Positions 1 to 7,367 of a DNA stretch of 18,274 nucleotides are shown piece after piece (the stretch's first letter is position 1; the number at the start of each line of letters is the position of its first letter). Source of the stretch: Candidatus Nanogingivalis gingivitcus. Lineage in GTDB: Bacteria; Patescibacteriota; Saccharimonadia; Saccharimonadales; Saccharimonadaceae. The notes below the pieces were generated by a model, which was not told the DNA's origin, did no database searches, and saw only the letters and a program-made list of their open reading frames with translations. Location: NCBI RefSeq assembly GCF_004151455.1, contig NZ_PRLK01000010.1, positions 1 through 18,274 on the forward strand, written 5' to 3'. The translations under genes were made by a program, and so were the position numbers.

Positions 1-473
1 ATCTAACTACTTTTAGTTATGTTTTATGTTTCTTATCTATTCATATAGCTCTCTATACCTATAGCTTATAAAAGTACCCTGAGAAGCTTTAAAAAATTAG
101 GGGAGTTAGTAATATATAATTTTTTATTTAAAATTATTTTAAATATTTTTTAATTAATTTATTTTTATTATTTTTATTAACAATATATGAATCATCTAAA
201 CTAGCTGTAAATGTATTAAAAAGTTTTCCACATTTTTTAATTTTTCGCTTCCCTGTCTTACCCTATTTTTTTGACAATTTGACTTTTTATTTTTTAATAT
301 TATAATATAGTTTTTTATACCCTGCTATATTCAATATACATTTTAGTCAAAGAACAAAAAGCGAACAAAAAAAGAATTCTACCCTATTTATGTTTTACAT
401 ATTACTATAGTTTTATTTTAAAACATTGTTCCGCATTAATTTATTACCTTTTTAAAAAACTATCTATAAAAAT
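1..473. other. Gene-free AT-rich region downstream of ftsQ
   Basis: No ORF of credible length or composition is visible on either strand. The stretch is very AT-rich. It holds one DnaA-box-like TTTTCCACA (224-232) and four copies of the hexamer TACCCT on the plus strand (75-80, 259-264, 318-323, 380-385), two of them extended to TACCCTATTT. A sigma70-like pair also lies on the plus strand: TTGACT at 279-284, a 16-bp spacer and TATAAT at 301-306. That promoter would point at the 3' end of ftsQ with no plus-strand gene to serve, so it may be chance in AT-rich DNA. The region may carry the promoter of the next minus-strand gene beyond the window edge, but I cannot place one. Confidence 0.5.
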
Positions 474-483
474 CTATTTATAG
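454..483 (-). terminator. Possible weak AT-only terminator of ftsQ
   Basis: On the minus strand CTATAAA (483-477) can pair with TTTATAG (470-464) around a 6-nt loop that contains the ftsQ stop codon (476-474). A run of six T (459-454) follows after four bases. The stem is almost entirely A/T, so it would be weak, and it may simply reflect base composition. Confidence 0.3.
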
Positions 484-1364
484 TATCCCCTACCTTCCAC
501 CCTTAAGTCTAGGTACTTTAAAGTTGTATGGTGTTTATTAAAGTAATCAATTGCCTTTCTTAAATTTGCAATTTGCCCTTCAGCAGAATCACTGCTTGAT
601 AATTTAATAATATAATTTAATCCTTCAACCTTTAATTCTACCTGTCTAAGGCTAAGAGGAGGAATACGAACCTGAGTGATATGAATATTATTTTTTCGAC
701 TAGCAGAAATAACTTTACCAATAAAGCTCAAAAATGAAGAGCTGGCAACAGTTTTACCATCTTTTATAGATATACCACTTTCATCATGAACAGATATTTC
801 TGGCTCTTTAGCTGATAGATTTTTTTCAAAAGCTATTCCATCAGAGTCTACATATAATGTTTTACCTTCAACAACCCAAGAGGCTACAGGTTCTCGAAAT
901 AAGATTTTAAATTTATATTTAGATATGCCTGTAATAGATATATCTTCAATATCTTTAACTTCTGGAGTGCTAGATTGTAGCTTTTTAATTAATTCTTTTT
1001 TATTTAAAAAACTAATTACTCTTTCAATGGGTCTTTCAGTAAAGTAGTCATTAATAATTTTTGAATATCTTTCGCTATCCAAGTTGATATTATTTTGATC
1101 TGCTTTAGATACGCTAAAACTAGCGATAAATTGCCCTAAAAATATAAAAATTAAAATAGACAAAAAAGCAAGAACCGATAAAAAGAAACTTATTTTACGG
1201 CGTCTTATTGCTAGTTTCTTATTTTTAGCTCTTTCACTTTGTTCTTTTTTATATCCAGAAATAGCCTCGCCACGTCTAAAATTAGCATCACGATTTTCTC
1301 TCCTTGCTAGTATTTCAGCTCGTAGCTCACGCCTTGTTTTAGGCCTCTCCTGTTGATCTTTCAT
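474..1364 (-). CDS. ftsQ: FtsQ/DivIB-like cell division protein
   Basis: This 296-residue bitopic membrane protein resembles FtsQ/DivIB, the divisome scaffold that bridges FtsL/FtsB-type proteins and the FtsW-FtsI synthase. A highly charged cytoplasmic N-terminus (residues 1-56, many Arg/Lys) is followed by one membrane segment (about 58-80) and an extracytoplasmic part. That part carries the FtsQ-typical stretches YVDSDGIAF (171-179) and a C-terminal LDLRVEGRGYY (285-295). The length is usual for the family. A POTRA-type domain is expected just after the membrane segment but is too divergent to delimit by eye. It is the last gene of the division cluster, 25 nt after murG. The ATG at 1364 has no Shine-Dalgarno sequence, but an extended -10 (TGG-TATAAT) ends 10 nt upstream, suggesting an extra promoter and a nearly leaderless mRNA. 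The stop is TAG. Confidence 0.85.
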   Translation of the reverse strand: MKDQQERPKTRRELRAEILARRENRDANFRRGEAISGYKKEQSERAKNKKLAIRRRKISFFLSVLAFLSILIFIFLGQFIASFSVSKADQNNINLDSERYSKIINDYFTERPIERVISFLNKKELIKKLQSSTPEVKDIEDISITGISKYKFKILFREPVASWVVEGKTLYVDSDGIAFEKNLSAKEPEISVHDESGISIKDGKTVASSSFLSFIGKVISASRKNNIHITQVRIPPLSLRQVELKVEGLNYIIKLSSSDSAEGQIANLRKAIDYFNKHHTTLKYLDLRVEGRGYYK

Positions 1365-1374
1365 TAGTAATATA

Positions 1375-1383
1375 ATTATACCA
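1375..1383 (-). promoter_or_regulatory. Extended -10 promoter of ftsQ
   Basis: The minus strand reads TATGG-TATAAT, giving TG at 1383-1382 and TATAAT at 1380-1375. The -10 ends 10 nt before the ftsQ ATG, so the 5' leader would be about 3 nt. No clear -35 is visible, which is tolerated in extended -10 promoters. It matches the signature at six other genes in the window. Confidence 0.55.
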
Positions 1384-1389
1384 TAAGCA

Positions 1390-2550
1390 TTATTTATTAG
1401 CTATTTCAAGTATAATACTAGCCATATCGTCTGCAGCTTTTGGCTTAGCAAATTTTACAAACTTACCACTCATTTCTTCCATTTTCTTAGGATTAGATAT
1501 TAGTTTTAAAATCTCATTACTTAATTTATTAGGGTTATCTTCAATTTCATCATCGCTAACAATAATAACTGCTTTATTCTTGGCGTAAACCTGGGCATTT
1601 TTAAGCTGATGTCCACCAGTTAAACGAGCATTTGGTACAAGTATAGTAGGCTTAGCTAAGCTAGATAATTCTAAGTTTGATGTAGCTCCAGCCCTGGCTA
1701 TAACAATATCTGCAGCAGCTAAATATTGCCACATATTACCAGCTATAAAACCTTCTAAGTAAAAATCTTTTATTTTCTTAGTTTCTGTAATTTCTTTTAA
1801 TTCTTTATACTGGCCCATTCCACTAATAAGTAAAATTTGTGTTTTTTTTGCTAATTTACTAGCTTCCTTTACTATAGCATTGTTTAGCCTTGCTGCACCT
1901 AGCCCACCTCCAGTAACTACTATTAAGGATTTTGAAGTATTAAAGCCCAAGACTTTCTTTAATTCTTTTCTTTCAGCTAGATTATAAGGCTTGAATTCTT
2001 TTTTAATTGGTATTCCTACATAAGTAGATATATCTTTAGGGTAATTATAAAATTCTAACGGAGCTCCTGTTGCAATTCTTTTAGCAAAACGGCTAAGAAT
2101 ACGGTTAGCAAGACCTGCGTGTGCGTCGGAATCATGAATAACTATAGGTATTCTTAAAATATAAGCCGTTAATCCTACCGGAACACAGACAAATCCACCT
2201 TTACAAAAAATTACATCTGGTCTCTCAATAATTAATTTACAAAAAGATTGAATTATTCCCATAATAATACGGAACATATCTATTATATTATTAAATACTA
2301 TACTAGGGATAGCCAGGTGCTGAAAAAAAGTTAAATGATTATAGCGACGAAATTTGCCACTATAAATAGTAGAAACTTTTATATTGCCGTTAAATTCTGA
2401 TTGCATAATTTTAAAGGCTTGTGGACCAAATTTTTTATCACACCAAAAAGATAGTTGAATATCCTTATTTTTATTTAATAAACTCTTAAAAACTGCTACG
2501 ATGGGTAGAACGTGTCCCCCTGAGCCTCCGCCTACTGCGAGAATTTTCAT
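1390..2550 (-). CDS. murG: MurG: UDP-GlcNAc transferase, lipid II synthesis
   Basis: MurG adds GlcNAc to undecaprenyl-PP-MurNAc-pentapeptide (lipid I) at the inner face of the membrane to make lipid II. This 386-residue protein has the two-Rossmann-domain GT-B pattern. It shows the N-terminal GGGSGGHVLP loop (7-16), KGGFVCVP (117-124), GGGLGAARLN (214-223), the nucleotide-sugar region ARAGATSNLEL (285-295, E294) and GGHQLKNA (312-319). The usual HEQN motif is replaced by HDSDAHAG (139-146). I place the start at the ATG at 2550 rather than at an in-frame ATG at 2565: AGGAGG (2562-2557) sits 6 nt before 2550, and MKILAVGGG is the family-like N-terminus. The gene overlaps the end of ftsW by 65 nt, implying coupled translation, and is followed by ftsQ. 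Confidence 0.93.
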   Translation of the reverse strand: MKILAVGGGSGGHVLPIVAVFKSLLNKNKDIQLSFWCDKKFGPQAFKIMQSEFNGNIKVSTIYSGKFRRYNHLTFFQHLAIPSIVFNNIIDMFRIIMGIIQSFCKLIIERPDVIFCKGGFVCVPVGLTAYILRIPIVIHDSDAHAGLANRILSRFAKRIATGAPLEFYNYPKDISTYVGIPIKKEFKPYNLAERKELKKVLGFNTSKSLIVVTGGGLGAARLNNAIVKEASKLAKKTQILLISGMGQYKELKEITETKKIKDFYLEGFIAGNMWQYLAAADIVIARAGATSNLELSSLAKPTILVPNARLTGGHQLKNAQVYAKNKAVIIVSDDEIEDNPNKLSNEILKLISNPKKMEEMSGKFVKFAKPKAADDMASIILEIANK

Positions 2551-3976
2551 TCTTATCCTCCTCATTTATATCTTTTACAACAGAATGGTTAGTATAACTA
2601 GAAATATTAAATGCTAGTCCTAGGACAATCATAATAAACACAATGCTTGTGCCACCATAAGATACTAATGGCATAGTAATCCCTGTTAGTGGAGCAAGGC
2701 CTGTCATAGCAAAAATATTAATAATTGTATGGATAGAAAACCAGCCGGCAGCTCCAGCAGAAAGAATACGAGAAGCTGGATTTTCAGAATATGCAGATAT
2801 TCTTAAGAGTCTATAAATTAATGCCATAAAGAGTAATAATATTAAGGTCATCCATATAAAACCAAACATTTCACTCATTACGGCAAATATTGAGTCGTTA
2901 ATAACTTCCGGCAAGTAACCTGTAGCCTGCACAGAATTTCCAAGGCCTAGACCTAAGACTCCTCCAGACCCAATTGCTATTTTTGCATGGCAAATATGGT
3001 AGTCATCCCCAGCTTCTTTAGAAGCAAGGTTAGAGCAATCGGTATTCATAAAGGTAGCAATGCGTGATATACGGTGTGGCGCTATAGCAATAGCAGTAAC
3101 AACAAGTATACCAAGTATAGTTAGGAATATTCGGATGTTCGCCTTATTAATTCCAGCCACAAAAAACTGAAAAGCAATTATGGCGAGTGCTGATAATGTA
3201 GTGCCTAAATCGTTTTGAAAACCTGCAACAATAATAATCATTAATAGTACTAAAATACCTGATGGAAGAATAGTTTCTTTCCAATCGTTAATTTTGCCTA
3301 AAGATGCTTTAGCACCAAGAAAAACTGCTAATGAAATCATTAAGCCTACTTTCAATAATTCAGCTGGCTGGAATGAAAAAAGCCCTAATTTATACCAACG
3401 ACAAGCTCCTAGCTTACAATCAGCCAAAGGTATATTGAACTTACCCATAATAGCTAAAAGGATGCAAAGTATATAACCTGCTATCAAAAATTTACCTGAA
3501 TGCCTATAAATAAAGGTAATTGGCAAATTTTTTGCTGCTATAAAGAAACCTAGCCCTATTCCAATACTAATAAGGTGTCTAAAAAAGAAAAAGTAATTAG
3601 AATAGTGAGCATCATTATTTTTATTTAAGAAAATGGCTCTTTGTGGACTAAGCGAGTACATAACTACTAACCCTACACAAATTATTAAAACAGTAAAAAC
3701 TAAGATCGAATAATCTGCTTTATGTTTACGGATGTTCTCTAACCCTTCTAAATCTGGTCTTCTATGCTTATCTACTTGAATTTCATCCCAAGCTTTTAGG
3801 GTTGGATTTTTTATTAAAATGATAAAAAGATCAATTACTAGTTTTTTAAAAGCAATTAAGAAACCGTTGCTTATTTCTTGAAAAAATAAGCTAAATGCCT
3901 TAGGCACGCTACTACTATATTTCGGTTGCGACCTATAGCCATATCTACTGTTCCTTCGCCTTGGGCTATTTTGCAT
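2486..3976 (-). CDS. ftsW: FtsW: septal peptidoglycan polymerase (SEDS family)
   Basis: FtsW is the SEDS-family glycosyltransferase that polymerises lipid II at the septum with FtsI. The 496-residue protein has an unusually long cytoplasmic N-terminus (about 90 residues, Arg-rich at first, with a hydrophobic patch near 38-57). Multiple membrane segments follow. SEDS signatures are RWYKLGLFSFQPAELLKV (193-210), FQNDLGTT (253-260, with D256 at the position of the catalytic Asp), LPEVINDSIFAVMSEMFGF (355-373) and GLAPLTGITMP...SYGG (426-442). Two cysteine pairs, C187/C192 and C314/C329, lie in loops; the second pair is in an apparent insertion before IGSGG. The last 20 residues are Arg/Ser-rich and encoded in DNA that also encodes the MurG N-terminus. 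The start lies 3 nt after the mraY stop. Assignment as FtsW rather than RodA rests on the cluster. Confidence 0.92.
   Translation of the reverse strand: MQNSPRRRNSRYGYRSQPKYSSSVPKAFSLFFQEISNGFLIAFKKLVIDLFIILIKNPTLKAWDEIQVDKHRRPDLEGLENIRKHKADYSILVFTVLIICVGLVVMYSLSPQRAIFLNKNNDAHYSNYFFFFRHLISIGIGLGFFIAAKNLPITFIYRHSGKFLIAGYILCILLAIMGKFNIPLADCKLGACRWYKLGLFSFQPAELLKVGLMISLAVFLGAKASLGKINDWKETILPSGILVLLMIIIVAGFQNDLGTTLSALAIIAFQFFVAGINKANIRIFLTILGILVVTAIAIAPHRISRIATFMNTDCSNLASKEAGDDYHICHAKIAIGSGGVLGLGLGNSVQATGYLPEVINDSIFAVMSEMFGFIWMTLILLLFMALIYRLLRISAYSENPASRILSAGAAGWFSIHTIINIFAMTGLAPLTGITMPLVSYGGTSIVFIMIVLGLAFNISSYTNHSVVKDINEEDKNENSRSRRRLRGTRSTHRSSF
2557..2562 (-). promoter_or_regulatory. Shine-Dalgarno of murG inside ftsW
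   Basis: AGGAGG lies 6 nt upstream of the ATG at 2550 and within the ftsW reading frame. It decides the murG start, because the in-frame ATG at 2565 would place this ribosome binding site inside the coding sequence. Confidence 0.8.
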
Positions 3977-3979
3977 ATT

Positions 3980-5005
3980 CTAAAAAATCCTATATTCAAC
4001 TAGTGCCATTATAATACCAATAAAAGCAAAAACTGTAGCTACCACCCAAAAACGCATAGTAATCTTAGTTTCTTCCCAGCCTTTAGCCTCTAAATGGTGA
4101 TGGATTGGCGCTGCAATAAATATTTTACGATGAAGGATTTTTTTAGATAGAATTTGAATAGCACTTGAACCACCCTCTACCACAAATATAAAGCCAATTA
4201 CAGGGAGTAACAATAAGCTGTTAGTTAACATAGCCACAACACCCAAGGAAGTACCCCAAGCAAAAGATCCTACATCGCCCATAAAGAATCTAGCAGGATA
4301 AATATTAAACCACACATATGCTAGTAATGTACCTAAAACGGTAAAACAGAAAAATCCTAGATTTACCTGCCCTTGAACAAGAGCAATAATACCAAAAGCT
4401 CCAAAGCTAGTCATAAGTAAACCACCTGCTAGACCATCTAGTCCATCAGATATATTTACGGCATTACTGGTAGCAACAACAGCGAATACAAACAGAGGTA
4501 AAATTAACCAGCCAATATTAATATTGCCGATAAACGGAATCATTACATATGTATAGCCTAATTTATACCAGAAGAACCAGCCTAGCACTAAGCCAACAAA
4601 AATAATCATTGCAAATTTAATTGGTGCACGAAGACCAGCATTTTTACGGTCAGTCCCCCATACATTAAGTATGTCATCAATTAAACCAATAGCTGCACCA
4701 CCAATAAGACCAGCAAGTGGCAGCCAAGTTTGTTCACGTGTTAGATTAAAGGCAAAAGTTAAAATAGTAATAGCTACTACTGCAATAATTCCTGCCATAG
4801 TAGGTATATTTCTGGCTATTTTTTTAGCATGTAATTTACTAACAATTTTTAATTTTTCACCAGTAACAGAAGCTGTTTTTTGTTTTTTCCAAAATTTATA
4901 CTTATAAGCAAAAAAAGTATAAATTGGAGTTAATGCCATGGATAGTATAAAACCACCAAGGCTAAATAGTGCTGCAATAATTAATTGATGTGTTAGACCG
5001 CTCAT
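3980..5005 (-). CDS. mraY: MraY: phospho-MurNAc-pentapeptide translocase
   Basis: MraY is the polytopic membrane enzyme that transfers phospho-MurNAc-pentapeptide from UDP to undecaprenyl phosphate, making lipid I, the substrate of MurG. This 341-residue protein shows the family motifs in order: IPTMAG (67-72), GLIDD with the Mg-binding aspartates D110/D111, NAVNISDGLDGLAGG (181-195), GDVGSFAWG (243-251) and APIHHHLE (299-306). About ten hydrophobic segments fit the known topology. The ATG at 5005 lies only 2 nt after the ftsI stop and is preceded by AAGGA, so translation is probably coupled. In many bacteria murE, murF, murD and murC surround mraY; none is present here. Confidence 0.95.
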   Translation of the reverse strand: MSGLTHQLIIAALFSLGGFILSMALTPIYTFFAYKYKFWKKQKTASVTGEKLKIVSKLHAKKIARNIPTMAGIIAVVAITILTFAFNLTREQTWLPLAGLIGGAAIGLIDDILNVWGTDRKNAGLRAPIKFAMIIFVGLVLGWFFWYKLGYTYVMIPFIGNINIGWLILPLFVFAVVATSNAVNISDGLDGLAGGLLMTSFGAFGIIALVQGQVNLGFFCFTVLGTLLAYVWFNIYPARFFMGDVGSFAWGTSLGVVAMLTNSLLLLPVIGFIFVVEGGSSAIQILSKKILHRKIFIAAPIHHHLEAKGWEETKITMRFWVVATVFAFIGIIMALVEYRIF

Positions 5006-5007
5006 GA

Positions 5008-6753
5008 TTATCCTTCCGTAGGTTTAACTTCTAAATAATTTAACATCCAGTTTGATATATCTGTAAAAATCGGGCTTGCATCACTATGACCTTGTAAGTT
5101 CTGATTCTTACCCCAAACTGCAACCATTATAACATATTCACTTTGTTTACCACCACCAAATCCTAGGTAACTTCCTATTGTTTGGTTATCTACATATTTA
5201 CCATCAATTAAGGTTTGTGATGTTCCTGTTTTTCCACCAATATTATAGCCTTTACTGTCTGCACCTCCCCTATTAGCATTAGCTCGTGCGCTAATTAAAA
5301 TTTGCTTAATTTGTTTGCTCGTATCTTCTGAAATAACATTTCGTCTATGAATTTGTGCTTCATTTTTTTCAAACGCACCTTCTTGTGTTACTTCGCCATT
5401 AATTAAGCTAGGCCTATAAAGGTTTCCGCCGTTAATTAATGATGAAAAAGCAGTAGCAGTCTGTATCATGGTTGTATCCATACCTTGCCCAAAAGTCATA
5501 TTAGAATAGCGAACGTTATTTCCCTCTACCTTATCGGGAGGAATCACGGTACCTGTACTTTCAGCAACTTCTATACCTGTTTTTTTACCTAGCCCAAAAC
5601 GATTATGTAAATAATCATAAATAGTATTTCTTGATTTATTATCAATCATCCCATTACTTCCTAGCCTATTAGCTATAGTAACCATACCTGTATTTAAAGA
5701 ATAATTCATGGCTGTTTGAAAAGTAATTTGACCAGTATGACCTAATACTGCGTTCTTAATAGTTCGATCTTCAACTTTAATAAAATCTGCATTATAGTAA
5801 GTATCTTGCCCCTTAGCAACCCCCTCATTTATGCCCATCGCCATAGTAAAAGACTTAATAACCGATCCATTCTCGTAAGGCATAGTTACCGTATTATTGT
5901 TAAAAACAGATCCATCTTTTACTTCTCCAAATTTAGAAGGGTCATAAGTTGGATAGTTTGCCATAGCTAAAACTTTGCCATTATTTGGATTCATAACTAA
6001 TACTGAACCATTTTTCATACCTTTTTTTTGCATATGTTTTTGCAATACTCTCTCGGTTTGTGCTTGAATATTACGGTCGATAGATAATACTATATTTTTA
6101 CCGTTTACTGGTGGCCTTTCTATATTTTCGGAGCCAATAACTAAAGGCGCACCTAACACATCCTTAGCTGTTTTTAGTAAACCATCTTTACCGGTAAGCT
6201 CTTTATTAAAAGATGATTCAATACCGTATTTGCCCCCTTCATAATTAACAAAACCTAATACTTGGCTAGCTAATTGCCCTTCAGGATAAACTCTTCTTGA
6301 TACTGGCTCTAAGCCTATATAAGGGTTCTTTTTAGAGGCAATAACATCAGCTTGTTTATGACTTAGCTTAGTTGCTACAACTTCATATCTGGAATCTCTC
6401 TTCTTAAAGGCATCTTCAATATTTCCTTTCAAATTCCCTCCAGCAACTTCGCGCAATAATTTTATTGCCTCAGTCTTCGCTTTTGGGTTATCCACTTTTG
6501 GATCAATAAAAACTGTATAAATAGTCTCATTCATAACTAACTTTATAGGTTTTTTACCGTCCATAGCATAAATTAATCCACGATGGGCTGGAATAGTGTC
6601 CTGTTTAATCTGTTCACGATTTGCTAATTTTTTATATTCACTACCTTGAATAATTTGTAAATAAAAAAGTCGGATAACAATAACAGCGAATGCTAAAAAA
6701 ATAAAATTAGCTAATATTGTTATTCGACTTGCAGATTGAAAAACAGATTTCAT
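5008..6753 (-). CDS. ftsI: FtsI/PBP3-type class B penicillin-binding protein
   Basis: FtsI is the division-specific D,D-transpeptidase that crosslinks septal peptidoglycan made by FtsW. This 581-residue protein has a single N-terminal membrane anchor (about 12-33), a dimerisation/pedestal domain beginning near IPAHRGLIY (54-62), and a transpeptidase domain. The catalytic motifs are SVIK (S297-K300, nucleophile S297), SLN (352-354) and KTG (508-510), all intact. No PASTA domains are present. The ATG at 6753 has no Shine-Dalgarno sequence, but an extended -10 (TGA-TAAAAT) ends 7 nt upstream, so the mRNA is probably leaderless. It heads a tightly packed ftsI-mraY-ftsW-murG unit. The neighbours and size favour FtsI over a PBP2-type elongation enzyme. 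Confidence 0.93.
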   Translation of the reverse strand: MKSVFQSASRITILANFIFLAFAVIVIRLFYLQIIQGSEYKKLANREQIKQDTIPAHRGLIYAMDGKKPIKLVMNETIYTVFIDPKVDNPKAKTEAIKLLREVAGGNLKGNIEDAFKKRDSRYEVVATKLSHKQADVIASKKNPYIGLEPVSRRVYPEGQLASQVLGFVNYEGGKYGIESSFNKELTGKDGLLKTAKDVLGAPLVIGSENIERPPVNGKNIVLSIDRNIQAQTERVLQKHMQKKGMKNGSVLVMNPNNGKVLAMANYPTYDPSKFGEVKDGSVFNNNTVTMPYENGSVIKSFTMAMGINEGVAKGQDTYYNADFIKVEDRTIKNAVLGHTGQITFQTAMNYSLNTGMVTIANRLGSNGMIDNKSRNTIYDYLHNRFGLGKKTGIEVAESTGTVIPPDKVEGNNVRYSNMTFGQGMDTTMIQTATAFSSLINGGNLYRPSLINGEVTQEGAFEKNEAQIHRRNVISEDTSKQIKQILISARANANRGGADSKGYNIGGKTGTSQTLIDGKYVDNQTIGSYLGFGGGKQSEYVIMVAVWGKNQNLQGHSDASPIFTDISNWMLNYLEVKPTEG

Positions 6754-6760
6754 AAATAAT

Positions 6761-6769
6761 ATTTTATCA
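6761..6769 (-). promoter_or_regulatory. Extended -10 promoter of ftsI, leaderless
   Basis: The minus strand reads TATGA-TAAAAT, with TG at 6769-6768 and TAAAAT at 6766-6761, ending 7 nt before the ATG. Transcription would start at or next to the A of the start codon. No -35 resembling TTGACA lies at the right distance. Confidence 0.6.
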
Positions 6770-6771
6770 TA

Positions 6772-6783
6772 CTTAAGCTTAAG
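6772..6783. repeat. 12-bp perfect palindrome upstream of ftsI
   Basis: CTTAAGCTTAAG is a perfect palindrome lying 5 bp upstream of the extended -10 of ftsI, in the spacer before any -35. It could be an operator for a dimeric regulator, or chance. There is no bound protein to name. Confidence 0.3.
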
Positions 6784-6791
6784 CTATAAAA

Positions 6792-7154
6792 TTACTCAGC
6801 GTAATTTACAGCAACTGGAGTTGTTAGATTCTTAGCAACTTCACTATGCTCAATATTAGAAAGAGCTGTAAGGCGTGCGTTCTCAACTTCTAGGTCAGAT
6901 TTTTTAACTTCTAATTCTGCAATTTTATCATCTATTTTCTGAATTTCATTTCCATATATGGATGGCTTAGAGGTACTTGTCAAAAAACTAATACCTAAAC
7001 TAGCAAGCAATAAAGCAATCATTACAAAACGTGAAGCAATACCAATTTTAGCAGTTGGTTGAAAAATTGCGATATTAGAATTACGTCCGTATGACCTTGC
7101 GGAAGTTTGTCTTCTACGACGAGTGCTGTATGTTGAAGTTTGTGTCCTTGCCAT
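6792..7154 (-). CDS. ftsL: FtsL/DivIC-like bitopic division protein
   Basis: This 120-residue protein has the FtsL architecture rather than a strong sequence signature. It has a basic cytoplasmic tail (1-41, with an Arg-rich patch at 12-20), one membrane segment (about 42-58), and a short extracytoplasmic coiled coil (about 69-99: KIDDKIAELEVKKSDLEVEN, then ARL). It sits just before ftsI, where ftsL usually is. FtsL-type proteins pair with FtsB/DivIC through that coiled coil and activate FtsW-FtsI. A strong terminator lies upstream, so the gene probably needs its own promoter; I see only AT-rich sequence there and no clear extended -10. The Shine-Dalgarno sequence is weak. The identification rests mainly on topology and position. 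Confidence 0.7.
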   Translation of the reverse strand: MARTQTSTYSTRRRRQTSARSYGRNSNIAIFQPTAKIGIASRFVMIALLLASLGISFLTSTSKPSIYGNEIQKIDDKIAELEVKKSDLEVENARLTALSNIEHSEVAKNLTTPVAVNYAE

Positions 7155-7217
7155 TTTTATTTTCTTTTATTTTTAATTTTTATTACGGTTTATATATTTT
7201 AAATAATTGCAGTTTTT

Positions 7218-7255
7218 AAATAAAGCACCAACCAGTTCTAGCTGGTGCTTTATTT
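7218..7255. terminator. Strong bidirectional terminator after the 21-codon ORF
   Basis: AAATAAAGCACCA (7218-7230) pairs perfectly with TGGTGCTTTATTT (7243-7255) over 13 bp, with a 12-nt loop. A T-run closes the stem on either strand. On the minus strand it ends the rsmH plus small-ORF unit and separates it from ftsL. The loop can form a competing shorter hairpin (ACCAG 7231-7235 with CTGGT 7242-7246). Confidence 0.85.
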
Positions 7256-7279
7256 TGATAAAATTAATTAACTTCTTTT

Positions 7280-7345
7280 TTAGCGAAAGTTAACTTTTAC
7301 GCGTGAAGACTCGTTTGCGTAACTTACTTTGATTGTTTTTGGCAT
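7280..7345 (-). CDS. 21-residue small ORF with strong RBS
   Basis: An ATG at 7345, preceded by AGGAGG at 4 nt spacing, opens a 21-codon frame that ends in TAA at 7280. The peptide begins MPKTIKVSYANE and ends VKVNFR. It is basic (five Lys/Arg, one Glu), with alternating residues suggesting two short beta strands and no membrane segment. The ORF starts 22 nt after the rsmH stop and ends 24 nt before a strong terminator, so it is the last gene of the rsmH transcript. The ribosome binding site is among the best in the window, which argues for real translation. I do not recognise the family. It could be a true small protein or a regulatory leader peptide acting on the terminator. Confidence 0.6.
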   Translation of the reverse strand: MPKTIKVSYANESSRVKVNFR

Positions 7346-7349
7346 CTCG

Positions 7350-7355
7350 CCTCCT
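7350..7355 (-). promoter_or_regulatory. Shine-Dalgarno of the 21-codon ORF
   Basis: AGGAGG follows a run of A and sits 4 nt before the ATG at 7345. It is a perfect anti-16S match and the main reason to believe the small ORF is translated. Confidence 0.75.
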
Positions 7356-7367
7356 TTTTTTTGGTTT

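Noticed and set aside
1390..2565. MurG start at the upstream ATG (2565)
   Set aside because: It would put AGGAGG inside the coding sequence. The ATG at 2550 has that site at ideal spacing and gives the family-like N-terminus.
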